A stretch of 64,000 nucleotides of DNA, taken from positions 124,001 to 188,000 of the forward strand of contig NZ_JAZHOB010000004.1 of NCBI RefSeq assembly GCF_048751585.1. The letters are read 5' to 3'. Positions 9,143-17,818 of the stretch are shown here, one piece after another. Position numbers and translations under genes: made by a program. The notes under the pieces were generated by a model. It saw nothing but the letters and a program-made list of their open reading frames with translations. It did no database searches and was not told where the DNA came from. Source of the stretch: G025836975 sp048751585. Lineage in GTDB: Bacteria; Pseudomonadota; Gammaproteobacteria; Burkholderiales; Burkholderiaceae_B. Within the stretch, counting starts at the first letter, position 1; every line of letters starts with the position of its first letter.

Positions 9143-10171
9143 TCAATTGAAGGGCGGCGCATATAACAGGCCGCCATCAACCCATTGACGGTTCAGGCCA
9201 CGATCCAGCTTCAGCGGCGAAGCTTTGCCGACCGTACGCTCGAAGACCTCGCCATAGTTGCCTACCTGCTTGATGATCTGATAAGCCCAGTCATTGTTCA
9301 GAGCCAGCTGCTTGCCCAGTTCATCCTTGGCGCCGAGCAAACGGGCAACATCCGCATTGTCCGATTTCTTCATTTCGTCCACGTTCTTCGAGGTGATGCC
9401 AAGCTCCTCCGCGGCAATCATGGCGTAGACCGTCCAGTTGACGATATCCCGCCATTGCGCATCGCCTTGCCTGACGACCGGGGCCATGGGGTCTTTACCA
9501 AAGACCTCCGGCAGGATGATGTAATCGTCGGGATTGCTGGCTGCCGTCGCGCGGCCCGAGCTCAAGCCTGAAGTCGATTGGACATGCACATCGCAGCGGC
9601 CGCTGAAAAAGGCATTGTTCAGCTCCTTCCGATCTTCGATGACCACGGGCTTGTACTTCATGTTCTTGGCGCGAAAAATATCGGCAACAATTTTTTCCGA
9701 CGTGGAGCCGGGCTCGATGCAAATCGTGGCGCCGTCCAGCTCGCTTACGCTTTTTACGCCCAACTGCTTGCTAACCATGAAGGCCTGCCCGTCATAGAAG
9801 ATGGGGGCTACGAAATCCAGGCCCAGGTTGGTGTCACGGCTGTAGGTCCAAGTAACATTGGCAGCCAGCAGATCCACCTCTGATGTCTGCAACGCGGTGA
9901 ATCGTGTCTGGCTGGAGACTTTGACGAGTTCCGCTTTTTTGGCGTCGCCCAGTGTCGCGGCGGCAACAGCACGGCAAACCTCCACGTCTATGCCTTGCCA
10001 TTGCCCTTTGCTATCGATGCCCGAAAATCCCGGCCGGCCGCCATTGGCGCCGCAAACCACCTTGTCCTTGTTCTTGACCGAGGCAAGGGTGGGGCCATCT
10101 TCCGCAGCGATCGCCACGGTTCCAAAAACGAGCGTGCCTATAAGGACGGCAGCAGTGCTGATCAATTTCAT
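9143..10171 (-). CDS. aapJ: amino-acid ABC transporter substrate-binding protein, AapJ-like
   Basis: 342 residues with a clear Sec signal peptide (hydrophobic core ending TVAIAAEDG at about residue 26). Family features are the opening VVCGANGGRPGFSG, then QGIDVEVCRAVAAA, and RFTALQTSEVDLL, where the arginine and aspartate usually grip the ligand's carboxylate and amino groups. The ending GGLLYAPPFN is typical of AapJ. A GGAGAC site precedes the ATG. It sits 39 bases downstream of the GntR gene, so the regulator and transporter are probably one transcript. Confidence 0.93.
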   Translation of the reverse strand: MKLISTAAVLIGTLVFGTVAIAAEDGPTLASVKNKDKVVCGANGGRPGFSGIDSKGQWQGIDVEVCRAVAAATLGDAKKAELVKVSSQTRFTALQTSEVDLLAANVTWTYSRDTNLGLDFVAPIFYDGQAFMVSKQLGVKSVSELDGATICIEPGSTSEKIVADIFRAKNMKYKPVVIEDRKELNNAFFSGRCDVHVQSTSGLSSGRATAASNPDDYIILPEVFGKDPMAPVVRQGDAQWRDIVNWTVYAMIAAEELGITSKNVDEMKKSDNADVARLLGAKDELGKQLALNNDWAYQIIKQVGNYGEVFERTVGKASPLKLDRGLNRQWVDGGLLYAPPFN

Positions 10172-10210
10172 TGGTTTGTCTCCAGTTTTATAGCGAAGCA
10201 GTTCTTGCTT

Positions 10211-10882
10211 TCAAATTTTGTATCGATCCCTGTGAAGCAGCATCTCGATACGCCAATCAAGCCCCTTGCGCAGGTGCTCGCACATCAAATGGCGTGCATG
10301 CTCCGCGTCTCTGCGCATGATCGCCTCCAGTAAGTCTTTGTGTTCCAGCAATGCGGCGCGTACGCGTTCCGGCGTTCTGTTCCGGACAATGCCGAAGGGG
10401 ATTCGGAAGCGGAGCCGGAATGGGTAGTACATCTCGAGCAGGCGCTTGTTGCCTGACAGGCGCATCACCTCCTTGTGGAATTCGACGCCGTCGTCGTGGA
10501 CCTGCACCACGTCGAAGCCATCAGGGTCGGCCAGAGCCTGGTCAAATGCCACGGCGAACCGTTGAAGCTGCTCGACCTCTCCCCGTTGGGCGGCAAGCGC
10601 CACGGCAATTCCCTCGATCGCGTATCGGATTTCGTATAGATCCTGCAAGTCAGGAATGGTGAGCGGCCGCAGGATCGTTCCCCGCATCGGATGGCTTTCC
10701 AGCACGCCTTCGCGGACAAGGTCGCGCACCGCCTCGCGTATGGGAGTACGGCCAAGGCCAAGAAGGTCAGAAAGATTACGTTCTGAAAGCGGCTGGTCTT
10801 CCGTGATGCTTCCGTTAAGCAGCATCTCGACCAGTTTTTCGTATGCGCGTTCGCTATCACGCTTGACTGCTGTTGGTATCAT
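10211..10882 (-). CDS. GntR-family regulator with FCD ligand domain
   Basis: 223 residues. The N-terminal winged helix (about 10-75) contains ERNLSDLLGLGRTPIREAV and the wing VLESHPMRGTIL. The C-terminal all-helical FCD domain contains HDDGVEFHKEVMRLSGN and the late EHKDLLEAI and CEHL histidines that usually bind a metal and a carboxylate effector. It is the first gene of the minus-strand amino-acid operon. A perfect palindrome centred 19 bases upstream of its start is a likely operator, implying autoregulation and control of the whole operon, possibly also of the divergent aldehyde dehydrogenase operon. Confidence 0.9.
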   Translation of the reverse strand: MIPTAVKRDSERAYEKLVEMLLNGSITEDQPLSERNLSDLLGLGRTPIREAVRDLVREGVLESHPMRGTILRPLTIPDLQDLYEIRYAIEGIAVALAAQRGEVEQLQRFAVAFDQALADPDGFDVVQVHDDGVEFHKEVMRLSGNKRLLEMYYPFRLRFRIPFGIVRNRTPERVRAALLEHKDLLEAIMRRDAEHARHLMCEHLRKGLDWRIEMLLHRDRYKI

Positions 10883-10893
10883 GCTGGAATACT

Positions 10894-10907
10894 ACTGGTA
10901 TACCAGT
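10894..10907. promoter_or_regulatory. perfect 14-bp palindrome, likely GntR operator
   Basis: The sequence ACTGGTATACCAGT is fully self-complementary and lies 12 bases upstream of the GntR start codon. The TGGTATACCA core matches the style of FCD-type GntR operators (short arms around a central TA). It is in the 251-base divergent region before the plus-strand aldehyde dehydrogenase operon. The palindrome is seen directly; its use as an operator is inferred. Confidence 0.6.
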
Positions 10908-11052
10908 TGATTTAAAAATAGGTATTCACCCTAGATAACACTGAAATCACAGCAAGACAGCAGCGGATATACACCACCTTCACCACAGCATTGCAAACGC
11001 TAGGGTTTCTCCCAACATAGCTTTCGCCTAATCCTCTATCAATAAACAGTAT

Positions 11053-11080
11053 TTGATCCACCCAAACGCTGCTCTATACA
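11053..11080 (+). promoter_or_regulatory. candidate sigma-70 promoter for the ALDH-TRAP operon
   Basis: A -35-like TTGATC (11053-11058) and a -10-like TATACA (11075-11080) are separated by 16 bases and lie about 54 bases upstream of the aldehyde dehydrogenase start. Each hexamer matches consensus at four of six positions. No other clear element is seen in the 10908-11133 stretch. Confidence 0.35.
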
Positions 11081-11133
11081 CTCGTCGCATCAAGCATCCA
11101 GCGTGAAGTCCATAAATACTGAGGTAGAGCGAT

Positions 11134-12579
11134 ATGACCGACGGCGTCAAAACTATTTTCATCAATGGCAAATGGTCAGAATCCCATGGCCGCAACACAA
11201 TAGACGTGCTTTCGCCCAGCAATGGCGAATCGATAGGCCGGATTTCTCGAGGCGGACAGGCGGACATCGATGCAGCGGTGGCTGCGGCCCGGCAAGCGTT
11301 TGATGGCATTTGGAGCAATACCCCGGCGGTGGATCGCGGGCGCCTGCTGTCCAAGCTCGGGTTGAAAATCACTGAGCACGCCGAGGAGCTAGCCCAGCTT
11401 GAAGCATTGGATACAGGCAAGGCCATGAAACTCGCTCGTAGCGATATTGCAGCGACCGCGCGTTATTTTGAGTACTACGGCGGCGCGGCCGATAAGCTTC
11501 ACGGGGACACAATTCCATTCCTGGAAGGCTACCAGGTGCTCATCATCCGCGAACCGAGAGGAGTGGCGGGCCATATCATTCCATGGAATTATCCGGCTCA
11601 AATGTTCGGCCGCACGATCGCGGCTGCGTTGGCCGCAGGTAACACGACTGTTTTAAAGCCGGCAGAAGAAGCTTGCTTGAGCATCATTCGGCTGACCGAG
11701 CTTGCCGAAGAAGTCGGTATTCCGGCAGGTGTGCTGAACGTTGTCACCGGCCTGGGGGAAGAAGCGGGCGCAGCGCTCTCCTCTCATAAAGGGATCGACT
11801 TCCTGTCGTTCACCGGCTCGCCTGAAGTTGGAACGCTGATTCAGAAAGCCGCCGCAGACAACCATGTTCCCTGCGTTCTCGAGCTCGGCGGCAAATCGCC
11901 CCAAATCGTGTTCGATGACGCCGATATTGAAAAAGCCCTACCGGTCATCGTCGGCGCGATTATCCAAAATACCGGGCAGACATGCTCGGCCGGCAGTCGG
12001 GTGCTAATCCAGCGCTCGATCTATGAGGAATTCGTGGCCGCCTTGGCCAAGCGCATCAATGCCGTGCGTGTAGGTTCACATGGCGCAGATCTGGACTGCG
12101 GCCCGGTGATCAGCGCGGTGCAGTGCGAACGCGTCAAAGGCTTTCTAGAACGTGCCCGAGCCGATGGTATCAGCATCATCGGCGAAGGCAAGCTGGATGC
12201 CAGCGCAGTGAACAGCGGCTTCTACGTCAAGCCAACATTGCTTGGACCAGTTGAAGAAACCCACGAGTTGGCGCAAGACGAAGTCTTTGGCCCGGTATTG
12301 GCCGCCATTCCTTTTGATGATGAGGAGGATGCCATCCGTATCGCCAATGGAACCGACTTCGGGCTTATAGCGGGAGTCTGGTCAGAGAATGGCTCCCGGC
12401 AAATGCGCTTGGCCAAGAAGCTGCGTGTAGGCCAAGTGTATATAAACGGCTACGGGGCTGGCGGCGGCATCGAACTGCCGTTTGGCGGTTTCAAGCGCAG
12501 CGGCCACGGTCGGGAAAAAGGCTTCGAAGCGCTGCGTGAATACACCGTAGCCAAAACAATAGTAATCAATCACAAATAA
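11134..12579 (+). CDS. aldehyde dehydrogenase (NAD(P)+ dependent)
   Basis: 481 residues of the standard ALDH family. It has the cofactor/substrate segment IIPWNYPAQM (148-157), the glutamate of LELGGKSPQ (Glu250), and the catalytic cysteine in NTGQTCSAGSR (Cys284). Length and the C-terminal LPFGGFKRSGHGRE motif are normal. A GAGGTAG site precedes ATG 11134. It is the first gene of the operon with a TRAP transporter, an alcohol dehydrogenase, a CoA-transferase and a lyase. It probably oxidises the aldehyde made by that alcohol dehydrogenase to an acid. The substrate is not readable from sequence; betaine-aldehyde-type dehydrogenases look alike. Confidence 0.93.
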   Translation: MTDGVKTIFINGKWSESHGRNTIDVLSPSNGESIGRISRGGQADIDAAVAAARQAFDGIWSNTPAVDRGRLLSKLGLKITEHAEELAQLEALDTGKAMKLARSDIAATARYFEYYGGAADKLHGDTIPFLEGYQVLIIREPRGVAGHIIPWNYPAQMFGRTIAAALAAGNTTVLKPAEEACLSIIRLTELAEEVGIPAGVLNVVTGLGEEAGAALSSHKGIDFLSFTGSPEVGTLIQKAAADNHVPCVLELGGKSPQIVFDDADIEKALPVIVGAIIQNTGQTCSAGSRVLIQRSIYEEFVAALAKRINAVRVGSHGADLDCGPVISAVQCERVKGFLERARADGISIIGEGKLDASAVNSGFYVKPTLLGPVEETHELAQDEVFGPVLAAIPFDDEEDAIRIANGTDFGLIAGVWSENGSRQMRLAKKLRVGQVYINGYGAGGGIELPFGGFKRSGHGREKGFEALREYTVAKTIVINHK

Positions 12580-12601
12580 ATCTTATCAGGAGACAAGACT
12601 A

Positions 12602-13627
12602 ATGCTAAACATTCTAAAAAAATCGACATTAACGGGGCTATTTGGCTCGGCTGCGGTACTAATCGCATTAATGGCGCCGGCCAGTGCCGCAACGACGAAA
12701 CTGCGTCTGGGACACGTATTCGCCATTAACAGCCCCGTCGACCAGGCCAGCCAGGATTTTGCCAAATTGGTGAAAGAACGTACCAATGGCGAAGTGGAAA
12801 TCACTGTCTTTCCCAACAGCCAGATAGGAGGCGATGAGTCGCTGGCGCGAGACCTGTCGCGCGGTTCTCTTGACTTGGCATTTATCAACCCTGGGTCGCT
12901 TTCAGGTTTGGATCCACTGCTGGACATCCACTACCTGCCGTATATCGTGACAAGCTTCGAAGAAGCGGACAAGATCTTCTATAACCCGAACGGAATCTTG
13001 CAAAAGACCTTACGCGAAACCTTGGCTAAGCATCGCATGCAGGCACTGGGTTTTTTCGAACTGGAGTTCCGAGCGGTGACCAACTCCAAGCGAGCCGTGG
13101 CAAAACCTGCCGACTTGCAGGGGCTGAAGCTGCGTGTACCGGGCTCTGCCGGGATACGTGACTTCTTCATAGCCGCCGGCGTCCAGGCCGTGGCCATGCC
13201 TTTTCCTGAGCTCTTCACCGCGCTACAACAGGGCACCGTGGATGGTCAGGACAATGGAGCCAGCATCACCTATAACTCACGCCTGTTTGAAGCCCAGAAA
13301 TTCATGACGGAGACAAATCACGTCTATGCGATGGGCGCTATTGCGGCGAGCCAGCGGCTGTGGGGCAAGCTTAGCGATGCCCAGAAAAAAATCCTTCAGG
13401 ACACCGCCAATGAAGTGGCGGCCAAGGAAATTAAGGTAAATCGCAGTCAGCATGATGAATATATGAAAAAAATCGCGGCGGCGGGCATCACAGTGACCAC
13501 TCTATCTCCCGAAGCCTTGGCCGAGTTCCGCAAAATAGCAGACGGAGTTTGGACCAGCCTTGAACCGGTCTACGGCAAAGAGCGCGTTGCAGCGTTACGC
13601 CAAGAAGTCAAAGCTTTGGGCAAGTAA
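12602..13627 (+). CDS. TRAP transporter substrate-binding protein (DctP type)
   Basis: 341 residues. A Sec signal peptide ends in MAPASAA at about residue 30. The mature protein has LRLGHVFAINSPVDQ, FPNSQIGGDE, and the conserved arginine of LQGLKLRVPGS (Arg178), which in this family binds the ligand's carboxylate. The PFPELFTALQQGTVDGQDN segment is diagnostic of the DctP/DddA group. The ligand is therefore probably an organic acid. Small and large TRAP permease genes follow directly, making a complete system. Confidence 0.95.
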   Translation: MLNILKKSTLTGLFGSAAVLIALMAPASAATTKLRLGHVFAINSPVDQASQDFAKLVKERTNGEVEITVFPNSQIGGDESLARDLSRGSLDLAFINPGSLSGLDPLLDIHYLPYIVTSFEEADKIFYNPNGILQKTLRETLAKHRMQALGFFELEFRAVTNSKRAVAKPADLQGLKLRVPGSAGIRDFFIAAGVQAVAMPFPELFTALQQGTVDGQDNGASITYNSRLFEAQKFMTETNHVYAMGAIAASQRLWGKLSDAQKKILQDTANEVAAKEIKVNRSQHDEYMKKIAAAGITVTTLSPEALAEFRKIADGVWTSLEPVYGKERVAALRQEVKALGK

Positions 13628-13660
13628 GCAACGTCGAATAGCATAGCGTGGGAGAAGAGC

Positions 13661-14173
13661 ATGACTGGCTGGACAAACACATTCGAAAATCGTCTTTACT
13701 CATTGGAAAGTGTCGTATGTGCCGCAAGTCTCCTGGTCATGCTTGCAGCGGTGGCATTCGGGGTCTGCATTCGATTCTTCGATCTGCCGATCCCCAATGT
13801 CGCCGAATGGGCAATCGTGGCGATGTCCCCTCTGACATTCGTAGGATCGGCCATGTGCTCACGCATGCAAATGCATATTTCGGTGGATTTCATCGAGCAG
13901 GCCCGCTCTGAACCGATCAAGCGCGCCGCTCACCTGATAGTAGCCATTCTCATGCTGGTATTTTCAGCGATCTATGCATGGTTAGGCTGGAGTCTGTTCG
14001 AAGACGCGATGTTGACTGGTGAGCGATTGCTGGATATGGGCACCCCACTATATGTCCCCGCGTGCTTCTTCTTTATCGGCATGGTGTTCATGGCGGCTCA
14101 TAGCATATTCGACCTGGCCCGATTCATTTGTCTCAAGCGGACTGCCGCTGGAGTTGTGGAGGTAGCGCGGTGA
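13661..14173 (+). CDS. TRAP transporter small permease (DctQ type)
   Basis: 170 residues with four predicted membrane segments. The first carries the family's charged-aromatic pattern near IRFFDLPIPNVAEWAI and is followed by the basic-hydrophobic SRMQMHISVDF stretch. It sits 33 bases after the receptor gene, and its stop overlaps the start of the large permease gene in GTGA. Confidence 0.93.
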   Translation: MTGWTNTFENRLYSLESVVCAASLLVMLAAVAFGVCIRFFDLPIPNVAEWAIVAMSPLTFVGSAMCSRMQMHISVDFIEQARSEPIKRAAHLIVAILMLVFSAIYAWLGWSLFEDAMLTGERLLDMGTPLYVPACFFFIGMVFMAAHSIFDLARFICLKRTAAGVVEVAR

Positions 14174-15453
14174 TTGTTTCTTCTTTATTGCTCTTGCTGG
14201 TGTTGGGCGTACCCATTGCAGCCGCCTTTGCGTTGGTTGTCATTGCCAATGCCGAAGCATGGAATATCGATCCGTTCTCGCTGGCTGCCATGCCGTTCGA
14301 CACAGTATCAAACTTTTCTCTGTTGGCAATCCCGTTGTTCCTGCTGGTGGGCGAACTCATGAATCGAGGCGGACTGGTCAAGCAGTTGACAGCGGTCTGC
14401 GACCTATTTATGTCCCGCATACGGGCACCCATGGGCCATATCATGGTGATGGCCAGCGCCTTGATGGGAGCCATCACTGGCTCGTCTGTCGCCACGGTTG
14501 CCGCCATTGGCGGCACCGTTGGCGTAGAAATGCGCCAGCGAGGCTATTCAAGGGGTTACACCGCAGCTCTCAACGCCGCCTCGGGTTTGCTGGGCGTGCT
14601 TATCCCGCCTTCGATTCCCCTAATCTTGTATGGCGCAATTGTCGGAGTGTCGATCACTAACCTATTCATTGCCTCAATCGTTCCCGGCATTCTGACGATA
14701 CTCGTCTTTTCGTTCATTCATTCCATTCTCTCCAAGCGCGTACTGCCCGACGGGCAGGAAGCTCTGCCCGCGTCCATCGCAGAAGAGCGGACCCGCGGAA
14801 CCACTACCAAGCTTTCGGTCCTGGTTCGCGCCCTGCCTGCTCTAATGCTGCCGGTGCTGGTACTGGGCGGTATTTACTCGGGAGTGTTCACCGCCACTGA
14901 AGCAGCAGCCATCGCCGGCATATACGCCCTAGCGGTCACCATATTGACCCGCCAAGCATCCACCACCGACCTGAAAAAAATACTGGAGCACGCTGCCTTG
15001 GCATCAGCGGCAATACTGGCCATTATCGCTTTCACCAGCATCTTCAACCGAGCGATGATCCTCGAGCAGGTGCCACAATCGATCACAGAGATCGCCACCA
15101 GTTTCACCGGAAACCCTATTCTGTTTCTCCTGGCCATCAATGGAGCGTTGCTGTTGATCGGCATGTTCATGGAAACCAATGCCGCAACCCTATTGATGGG
15201 CCCCTTGCTGGCACCAGCCGCGATGAACTATGGCATCGATCCAGTTCATTTCGGCGTGATCCTGGTTACCAACATCGAGATTGGTTTGCTAACTCCGCCC
15301 TTGGCCGCCAATCTGTATGTGGCTCAGCGCACAAATGAAGCCAGACTGACAGAAATGTTCGGCCACCTGATCTGGTTTCTGTTGGGCTCTCTGCTCGTAT
15401 TGGGCTTGATTACTTTCGTACCCGCCTTCACGACGTGGTATCAATTTCTTTGA
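14170..15453 (+). CDS. TRAP transporter large permease (DctM type)
   Basis: 427 residues, about a dozen hydrophobic segments. Family motifs include FSLLAIPLFLLVGELMNRGG, ALMGAITGSSVATVAAIGG, and LLGVLIPPSIPLILYG. I place the start at the GTG at 14170, which overlaps the small-permease stop in GTGA and is preceded by GGAGGTAGC. A more upstream ATG would make a long overlap. It drives sodium-coupled import of the acid bound by the receptor. Confidence 0.95.
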   Translation: MIVSSLLLLLVLGVPIAAAFALVVIANAEAWNIDPFSLAAMPFDTVSNFSLLAIPLFLLVGELMNRGGLVKQLTAVCDLFMSRIRAPMGHIMVMASALMGAITGSSVATVAAIGGTVGVEMRQRGYSRGYTAALNAASGLLGVLIPPSIPLILYGAIVGVSITNLFIASIVPGILTILVFSFIHSILSKRVLPDGQEALPASIAEERTRGTTTKLSVLVRALPALMLPVLVLGGIYSGVFTATEAAAIAGIYALAVTILTRQASTTDLKKILEHAALASAAILAIIAFTSIFNRAMILEQVPQSITEIATSFTGNPILFLLAINGALLLIGMFMETNAATLLMGPLLAPAAMNYGIDPVHFGVILVTNIEIGLLTPPLAANLYVAQRTNEARLTEMFGHLIWFLLGSLLVLGLITFVPAFTTWYQFL

Positions 15454-15467
15454 TATAGGTTGAATAA

Positions 15468-16577
15468 ATGTCTGCAATACCTGAATTCGCACGGGCTGCT
15501 GTCTTAAGGAAGTTCAAGGATCAGTTAAGGGTTGAAGACGTGCCCATACCCAGGCACCTTGAGCCGCGCGCTGCACTGGTAAAGATGGAAGCATGTTCGA
15601 TTTGCGGTACCGACATCCATCTTTGGCAAGGTTCCCTATCCTTGAAAGTGGACCTTCCAGTGATAATTGGGCATGAAATGGTAGGCCGCATCGTATCGCT
15701 CGGCGAAGGTGTGCGCAATGATTCAGTAGGCCAACCCTTGGAGGTCGGGGACCGTATCGTTTATACGCATACGTCTTGCGGCAGTTGCTTCTACTGCACA
15801 ACCGCGCGTCAGCCCACATTGTGCTCGCACCGCCGCGCCTATATGTACGAAACGATGGCAAAGTCACCCTATTTGTTGGGTGGATTTTCCGAGTATGGCT
15901 ACGTGCTGCCCGAATCTGGACGCCTGAAAGTGCCAGAGAGCGTATCCAGTGAACTAGCGAGCCTTTCCAGTTGTGCGCTGCGTTCCGTCATGAACGCGAT
16001 GACTCAGGTCGGCAAGATAGAACCCTATGAAACAGTGGTGATACAAGGCGCGGGGCCGTTGGGCCTACTTGCCACAGCGAACGCCAAGGTGCGCGGTGCG
16101 CGAAAGGTGATCGTCATCGGTTCGCCCTCTGCTCGCTTGGAAATGGCCCGGGAGTTCGGTGCTGACGAATGCATACCAGTGGAAGGAACCACCGCGGCTG
16201 AGCGTCTGGATCGCGTGCTGTCGCTGACGGAAGGACGCGGCGCGGACATTGTCATGGAATTCACCGGCGTCCCTTCCGCCTTCAATGAAGGATTGCAACT
16301 GGCTCGCAAAGGGGCGAAGTATTTGATTGTCGGTCAATTGGGCGAGGGAACAACAGAAATGCAGCCGTCCATGATCGTCAAGAAGAATATCAACGTCATC
16401 GGTTCTTTCTCGGGCGACGCACGCAGCTATTCCCTGGCTTTGCAATTCATTGAAAAACATCAAACAACATTCCCTTTCCAGAAAATGATTACTGGGCGCT
16501 ACAAGCTGGACGATGTCAACACGGCAATGGAGCGCATGAGGGCCTACCAGGAAATCAAGCCTGTCATTACGTTCTAA
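15468..16577 (+). CDS. zinc-dependent alcohol dehydrogenase (MDR family)
   Basis: 369 residues of the medium-chain dehydrogenase family. The catalytic zinc ligands are Cys46 (CSICGTDIH) and His69/Glu70 (IIGHEMVG). A structural zinc lobe is present with Cys104, Cys107, Cys110 and Cys119. The nucleotide fold shows VIQGAGPLGLLA. The protein resembles threonine/sorbitol dehydrogenase-like members. It follows the TRAP large permease by 14 bases and probably oxidises a hydroxyl group to feed the aldehyde dehydrogenase at the operon head, though a separate secondary alcohol is possible. Confidence 0.92.
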   Translation: MSAIPEFARAAVLRKFKDQLRVEDVPIPRHLEPRAALVKMEACSICGTDIHLWQGSLSLKVDLPVIIGHEMVGRIVSLGEGVRNDSVGQPLEVGDRIVYTHTSCGSCFYCTTARQPTLCSHRRAYMYETMAKSPYLLGGFSEYGYVLPESGRLKVPESVSSELASLSSCALRSVMNAMTQVGKIEPYETVVIQGAGPLGLLATANAKVRGARKVIVIGSPSARLEMAREFGADECIPVEGTTAAERLDRVLSLTEGRGADIVMEFTGVPSAFNEGLQLARKGAKYLIVGQLGEGTTEMQPSMIVKKNINVIGSFSGDARSYSLALQFIEKHQTTFPFQKMITGRYKLDDVNTAMERMRAYQEIKPVITF

Positions 16578-16615
16578 GAATTTACTGAACATGTATTTGG
16601 TATTAAGGGCAGCCC

Positions 16616-17818
16616 ATGAAAAAATTTGATCCTACGCAGGACGGCCCACTTAAAGATCTGCGGGTACTTGATTTATCGCGTCTGGTGGCGGGCAACATGC
16701 TGACCTTGTTCCTTGCGGATTTCGGTGCGGATGTCATCAAGATTGAGCGTGAGGGCAAGGGAGACGATCTGCGTAATTGGCGCGAAGCCAACGAACCCGT
16801 TTATTGGAAGGTGTATGGCCGCAACAAGCGCTCTGTTGTGTTGGACCTGAAGTCCGAGGAAGGCCTGCAGGCACTGAAGCGCCTGGTCCGCCATTCCGAT
16901 GTGCTCGTGGAGAACTTCGTCCCAGGCGGGTTGGAAAAAATGGGCCTGGCGCCTGAGCTGCTGCTGGAAATCAATCCGAAGCTGGTCATCGTACGGGTGT
17001 CTGGCTGGGGACAAACGGGACCATACAGCCACAAGCCAGGCTTTGGTACGCTGGTCGAAGCCATGTCGGGCTTTGCGTACCTGAACGGCTATGCCGACAA
17101 GCCCCCCGCCCTGCCGCCGCTGGCCCTGGCAGACATGATTGCCGGAGTCTACGGCGCCGCCGGTGTCATGACCGCCCTGCGGGTAGCGGAACGCGACGGC
17201 AAAGGTCAAGTTGTGGACCTTTCATTGTTTGAACCGATCTTTTCTTTTATTTCATCCGAAGCCTTGAAATACCAGTTAGTAGGCGAAGCCACTATTCGAT
17301 CAGGAAACCAATCGGCGCATACCGCACCGCGCAATGTCTATATATGCCGCGATGGCAAGTATGTAGCAATGTCTGGGTCCATGCAGTCCATGGCCATGCG
17401 CATCTTCGACACCATCGGCAGGCCTGACTTGAAAACCGATGAAAAATTCCGTGACAACGATGCCCGGGTCAGAAACAAGGATGAACTGGACGGGATCATC
17501 AGCGGCTTTATTGCTCAGCGCACACAGCAGGAAAACCTAGAGGTTTTCGAAGCCGCCTCGGTCACAGTGGGGCCGGTGTGCTCCGTGGCTGATCTGATCG
17601 ACCATCCTTATGTTATTGGCCGCGAAGCGATGGTATCTCTGGAAGATGCCGATCTGGGTCAGATTACTACTCACAATATCATCCCACGATTGAGCACGAC
17701 TCCAGGCAGTTTTCGGCGGTCCGCTCCCTCCCTGGGAGAACATACCGAGCAGGTTCTGAAAGAGCTTGCACAATTGGAAGAAGAATCAATCCCAAAAAGC
17801 GAACAAAATCATGCTTGA
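16616..17818 (+). CDS. CoA-transferase, class III (CaiB/BaiF family)
   Basis: 400 residues. It has the N-terminal LRVLDLSRLVAGNMLT segment, FGADVIKIER, the RNKRSVVLDLKS motif, and the catalytic aspartate in ALADMIAGVYGA (Asp173, equivalent to Asp169 of formyl-CoA transferase). Class III enzymes pass CoA between carboxylic acids. In this operon it probably activates the imported or oxidised acid for the lyase encoded next. Its end overlaps the start of the lyase gene by eight bases. Confidence 0.94.
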   Translation: MKKFDPTQDGPLKDLRVLDLSRLVAGNMLTLFLADFGADVIKIEREGKGDDLRNWREANEPVYWKVYGRNKRSVVLDLKSEEGLQALKRLVRHSDVLVENFVPGGLEKMGLAPELLLEINPKLVIVRVSGWGQTGPYSHKPGFGTLVEAMSGFAYLNGYADKPPALPPLALADMIAGVYGAAGVMTALRVAERDGKGQVVDLSLFEPIFSFISSEALKYQLVGEATIRSGNQSAHTAPRNVYICRDGKYVAMSGSMQSMAMRIFDTIGRPDLKTDEKFRDNDARVRNKDELDGIISGFIAQRTQQENLEVFEAASVTVGPVCSVADLIDHPYVIGREAMVSLEDADLGQITTHNIIPRLSTTPGSFRRSAPSLGEHTEQVLKELAQLEEESIPKSEQNHA

